Source of the DNA: Dehalococcoides mccartyi 195
GTDB taxonomy: Bacteria; Chloroflexota; Dehalococcoidia; Dehalococcoidales; Dehalococcoidaceae
Reading direction: 5' to 3'
Assembly: GCF_000011905.1 (NCBI RefSeq)
Contig: NC_002936.3
Location: 1,302,001 to 1,366,000, forward strand
Length of the DNA: 64,000 nucleotides
The translations under genes were made by a program, and so were the position numbers. Within the stretch, counting starts at the first letter, position 1. Every line of letters starts with the position of its first letter. Of this stretch, positions 61,776 to 64,000 are shown piece by piece. Below the pieces are notes generated by a model, which saw nothing but the letters and a program-made list of their open reading frames with translations, was not told the origin of the DNA and did not search any database.

Positions 61776-63254
61776 CTAACTCAAGAACTCTCTCAGTTTC
61801 TTCACTATTTCCACCATGCCCCCTGTGTCCTGTCCGCAATACACTTCTAAATCAGTTCGTATTTTCTGGATTTCCTCCCGGGTAAGATTGCCGAAAACAG
61901 ATTCCATAAACTTAAGGCTGGCTGTCTGGCCTTCGGCTATTTCCAGATTATCGTAGCTGATTTGGGCAAGTGCCGGCATGACGTATTTGAGGGACGTGCT
62001 CCCTTTCTGCTTGGGGTGATAATAGCTGAAATCCTTGAAGGGTACGATAAGGTCTTTAATCCGCTCCAAAATACTGTTTATCCACTCACTATATTCGGGG
62101 AAAGCAGCCGAGAGCTCTTTTAACCTGGTTTTCTCAAAGCTTTCGTAATAAACCAAGATGCTCCCTTTCAGCCCAATATCCTTCTTAAGCTCTGCCAGAA
62201 AACCCGGGCGGGGGTCGCCCTTATCTTCGGCCAGATAAGAATAGTGTTTAACTCCGGAATCTATACTATCTTGGATATGGAGTGAAAACTGGAAAGGGAT
62301 ATTCTGATATGGCCTAGTGCCGTCATATATGGGCACAGCAGTGGCAAAGGTTTCAAAGTCCAAGTAATGCAGGGGATACTCCAGTTTATTCAAGAATGAC
62401 GTTATTTCAGCAGACTTTACATAAGGTGTGGCACTGGTAACGCAATCTTTCTGGATTTGTTGTTTGGCATTCAGCTTTATGCCTGCGGGTATTTGGCTGA
62501 TTTCTAAAATGCCCATCTGCTGAAGTTCCGGACAGATTTTGTTGCCGTAATAAAGAGTAAAGATATTATGTTCCGGTAAATCCAGCCAGCAGTCATCCTT
62601 AAGCGGGCAGGGATAAGGCGAATCACAATGCTTTCCAATAGTTGCTTCGGGGCAGGTTTCCGAATCCATAGTATCCAGCATGGCGCTAATATTTGCCTCT
62701 AAATCACAGGTATATTCAGCCAGCTTGTCGGTTAGATTTTCCGTAACGAACAATCCGGCTGAGTCTATCTCTCCGCTTTTAATGTAATCTTTATTAAGGT
62801 GCATAAGATAACAATCCCGCACCTTAAGCCCGGAAAACTGACAGCAAAGCCTTTGAAAGGCAATATCATAGAAATGCTCTTCTTTAACTTCGGTGGTGCT
62901 TTTAACTTCTATAATATCCCATTCATCGGCACCTGCAGGGTTAAGTATATCCACCCTGGAATAGAGCCGGTTGGTTAAAAATCCGGCTTCAAACAGGGGA
63001 AGGCGCACTAAAAGAGCCTCCCGTGTATCCTTCAGGTTTTGGCTGAAGTTTTCAGTTTGCAGGCTGATACCTTCAGGATAAAGAAGTTTGGCCAGTTCGC
63101 CTACCTGATGCCCTTGGTCAAAGGTGTGCTGGGTAGCAGGGCTAACCTCCGGCATATTTACAGAATCATTAGCGGATTCCCAGAGTAATTTTAAACACTG
63201 CAGGCCGGTTATATATTTAGATTTTGATAGGCTTTTTTGATAAATCAGTTTCAT
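61776..63254 (-). CDS. DUF2779 protein: PD-(D/E)XK nuclease with Fe-S cysteines fused to exonuclease-like domain
   Basis: 492 residues. Start MKLIYQKSLSKSKYITGLQC matches DUF2779 proteins. Nuclease core: D102 in RVDIL and E116-V-K118 in IIEVKSTTEV, preceded by Cys20 and followed by Cys210, Cys216 and Cys222 (CDSPYPCPLKDDC), the one-plus-three pattern that holds a [4Fe-4S] cluster in Cas4/AddB nucleases. The C-terminal half starts LHYLDFETFATAVP (DEDD-type DxE) and includes YYESFEKTRLKELS and a final HPKQKGSTSLKYV. Family function unknown. No CRISPR or cas gene is near. Confidence 0.88.
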   Translation of the reverse strand: MKLIYQKSLSKSKYITGLQCLKLLWESANDSVNMPEVSPATQHTFDQGHQVGELAKLLYPEGISLQTENFSQNLKDTREALLVRLPLFEAGFLTNRLYSRVDILNPAGADEWDIIEVKSTTEVKEEHFYDIAFQRLCCQFSGLKVRDCYLMHLNKDYIKSGEIDSAGLFVTENLTDKLAEYTCDLEANISAMLDTMDSETCPEATIGKHCDSPYPCPLKDDCWLDLPEHNIFTLYYGNKICPELQQMGILEISQIPAGIKLNAKQQIQKDCVTSATPYVKSAEITSFLNKLEYPLHYLDFETFATAVPIYDGTRPYQNIPFQFSLHIQDSIDSGVKHYSYLAEDKGDPRPGFLAELKKDIGLKGSILVYYESFEKTRLKELSAAFPEYSEWINSILERIKDLIVPFKDFSYYHPKQKGSTSLKYVMPALAQISYDNLEIAEGQTASLKFMESVFGNLTREEIQKIRTDLEVYCGQDTGGMVEIVKKLREFLS

Positions 63255-63391
63255 TCTCCCCCGGTTTATCGGTACAGATAAACTAGTATATTTACAGCAC
63301 TTCCAAGCAGGCTATCTGTATACTAAGCCAATGCATCCGGGATAAACAACCCGTGCTTCAGCTAATATTTCAGCAACCTGCCCAATCAATA

Positions 63392-63949
63392 CTAATAATA
63401 CCCTCTCAGTTCATAGTCCCCGTCATGCCAGACATAGTAAATATATTCAGGCTCAACAAAAACAACGTTTATATAGGTATTGGTATAATCATCATAAGAT
63501 ATATTCCAGATATAGCCATCTGCCAGAGCCAGCTTCTGAAGTGCCAAACTTCGGTCCCAACCGGACAGACTCCAGCTAACCTTGTTTACGGCAGTGTTCA
63601 ACCAGTTTTTCAGTGCTGTTACAGACGTAAAATACTTCTGAGGGTATTTGGCATTAAGCTGGTTTATCTGGTTAGTCAGATTGATAATCTGGCTGGATTT
63701 CTGGCTATTCTGGGAGTTAAGGGTGTTTACCTGTGAGTAAAGGGATATATTTTCAGTTATCAGGCCTTCCTTTTCGGCCGAAAGGGTATTATAAGAACTT
63801 TGGAGATTATCCTTTGCGGAAGCGGTATTGTTCCACTGGTAGCCCAGGAAACCGACGGTAGCCACCAGCAAGCCGCTTAGTATGCACAAGCCAATAAACC
63901 CCCTTCTAAACCAGTTCTGTTTGGTCTGGAGCATATCCGGCAAAACCAC
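63392..63949 (-). CDS. Membrane-anchored coiled-coil protein
   Basis: 185 residues, GTG start at 63949 with GGGGGAG upstream (ATG at 63934 possible). One transmembrane helix (about 16-37, GFIGLCILSGLLVATVGFLG), then a coiled coil with repeating N/Q/S (about 45-105, LSAEKEGLITENISLYSQVN) and a C-terminal domain with aromatic residues (YFTSVTALKNWLNTAVNKVS, GDYELRGYY). Extracytoplasmic by the positive-inside rule. No family recognised. Confidence 0.75.
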   Translation of the reverse strand: MVLPDMLQTKQNWFRRGFIGLCILSGLLVATVGFLGYQWNNTASAKDNLQSSYNTLSAEKEGLITENISLYSQVNTLNSQNSQKSSQIINLTNQINQLNAKYPQKYFTSVTALKNWLNTAVNKVSWSLSGWDRSLALQKLALADGYIWNISYDDYTNTYINVVFVEPEYIYYVWHDGDYELRGYY

Positions 63950-64000
63950 CTACTCCCCCGATAATGGAATTACATCAGACGGGGCAGATTCGGCCAAGTG

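Noticed and set aside
1-64000. CRISPR array
   Set aside because: No regularly spaced short repeats; the only Cas-like signal is the Cas4-like fold of the DUF2779 protein, which lacks cas neighbours.

Overview
The window reads as a chromosomal segment of Dehalococcoides mccartyi or a very close relative (Chloroflexota, Dehalococcoidia). This rests on the compact gene layout, the complete hydrogenase-maturation set, the Trp T-box in front of a trp operon that contains a DAHP synthase, and a tmRNA whose tag reads GERELVLAG, the tag I associate with this genus. No 16S rRNA or reductive dehalogenase gene lies here, so the genus call is strong and the strain is unknown.

Region by region: 1-5031 holds the 3' end of hypB followed by hypF, hypC, hypD and hypE, which build the Fe(CN)2CO and Ni centre of [NiFe] hydrogenases. 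5100-9475 has a TetR regulator gene broken by a TAG codon, a small membrane protein, five tRNA genes (Trp, Leu, Gly, Cys, Leu), plsY and several small or membrane proteins. 9590-17520 is ordinary core: a SRPBCC protein, ribosomal protein L25, an amidohydrolase, RNA cyclic phosphodiesterase, ComF, long HPF, an alkyl-DNA methyltransferase, a chagasin-like lipoprotein and RadC. The last two form a minus-strand cluster with dnaE (to 21016). Lipoproteins, an FmdB zinc ribbon and three tRNAs (Leu, Arg, Val) follow.

23415-36467 is a 13.0-kb AT-rich integrated element in the 3' end of the tRNA-Val gene. It is bounded by 51-bp perfect direct repeats and carries a tyrosine integrase, an excisionase-like HTH protein, a rolling-circle-type replication protein, a giant secreted YD-repeat/NHL protein (frameshifted near its N-terminus) with a membrane protein behind it, and a two-gene soluble-plus-membrane module whose layout resembles lambda RexA/RexB. 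The right flank returns to core: a T-box-controlled trpE-G-D-C-F-aroF-trpB-trpA operon, thyX, and a MarR-controlled methyltransferase/peptide-nickel-type ABC transporter operon with the marR gene divergent from it. crcB, an archaeal-like winged-helix regulator, a flavodoxin, an MFS exporter and a fur-feoA-feoB operon with a 7-1-7 Fur-type operator come next.

59218-61729 is a second mobile-element target: smpB and ssrA (tmRNA). A serine recombinase remnant overlaps the tmRNA 3' end on the opposite strand and is cut off by an IS3-family element; a different truncated gene lies on the IS's other side. This looks like the scar of an ssrA-integrated island collapsed by an IS-associated deletion. 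The window ends with a PD-(D/E)XK/exonuclease fusion protein (DUF2779) and a membrane-anchored coiled-coil protein.
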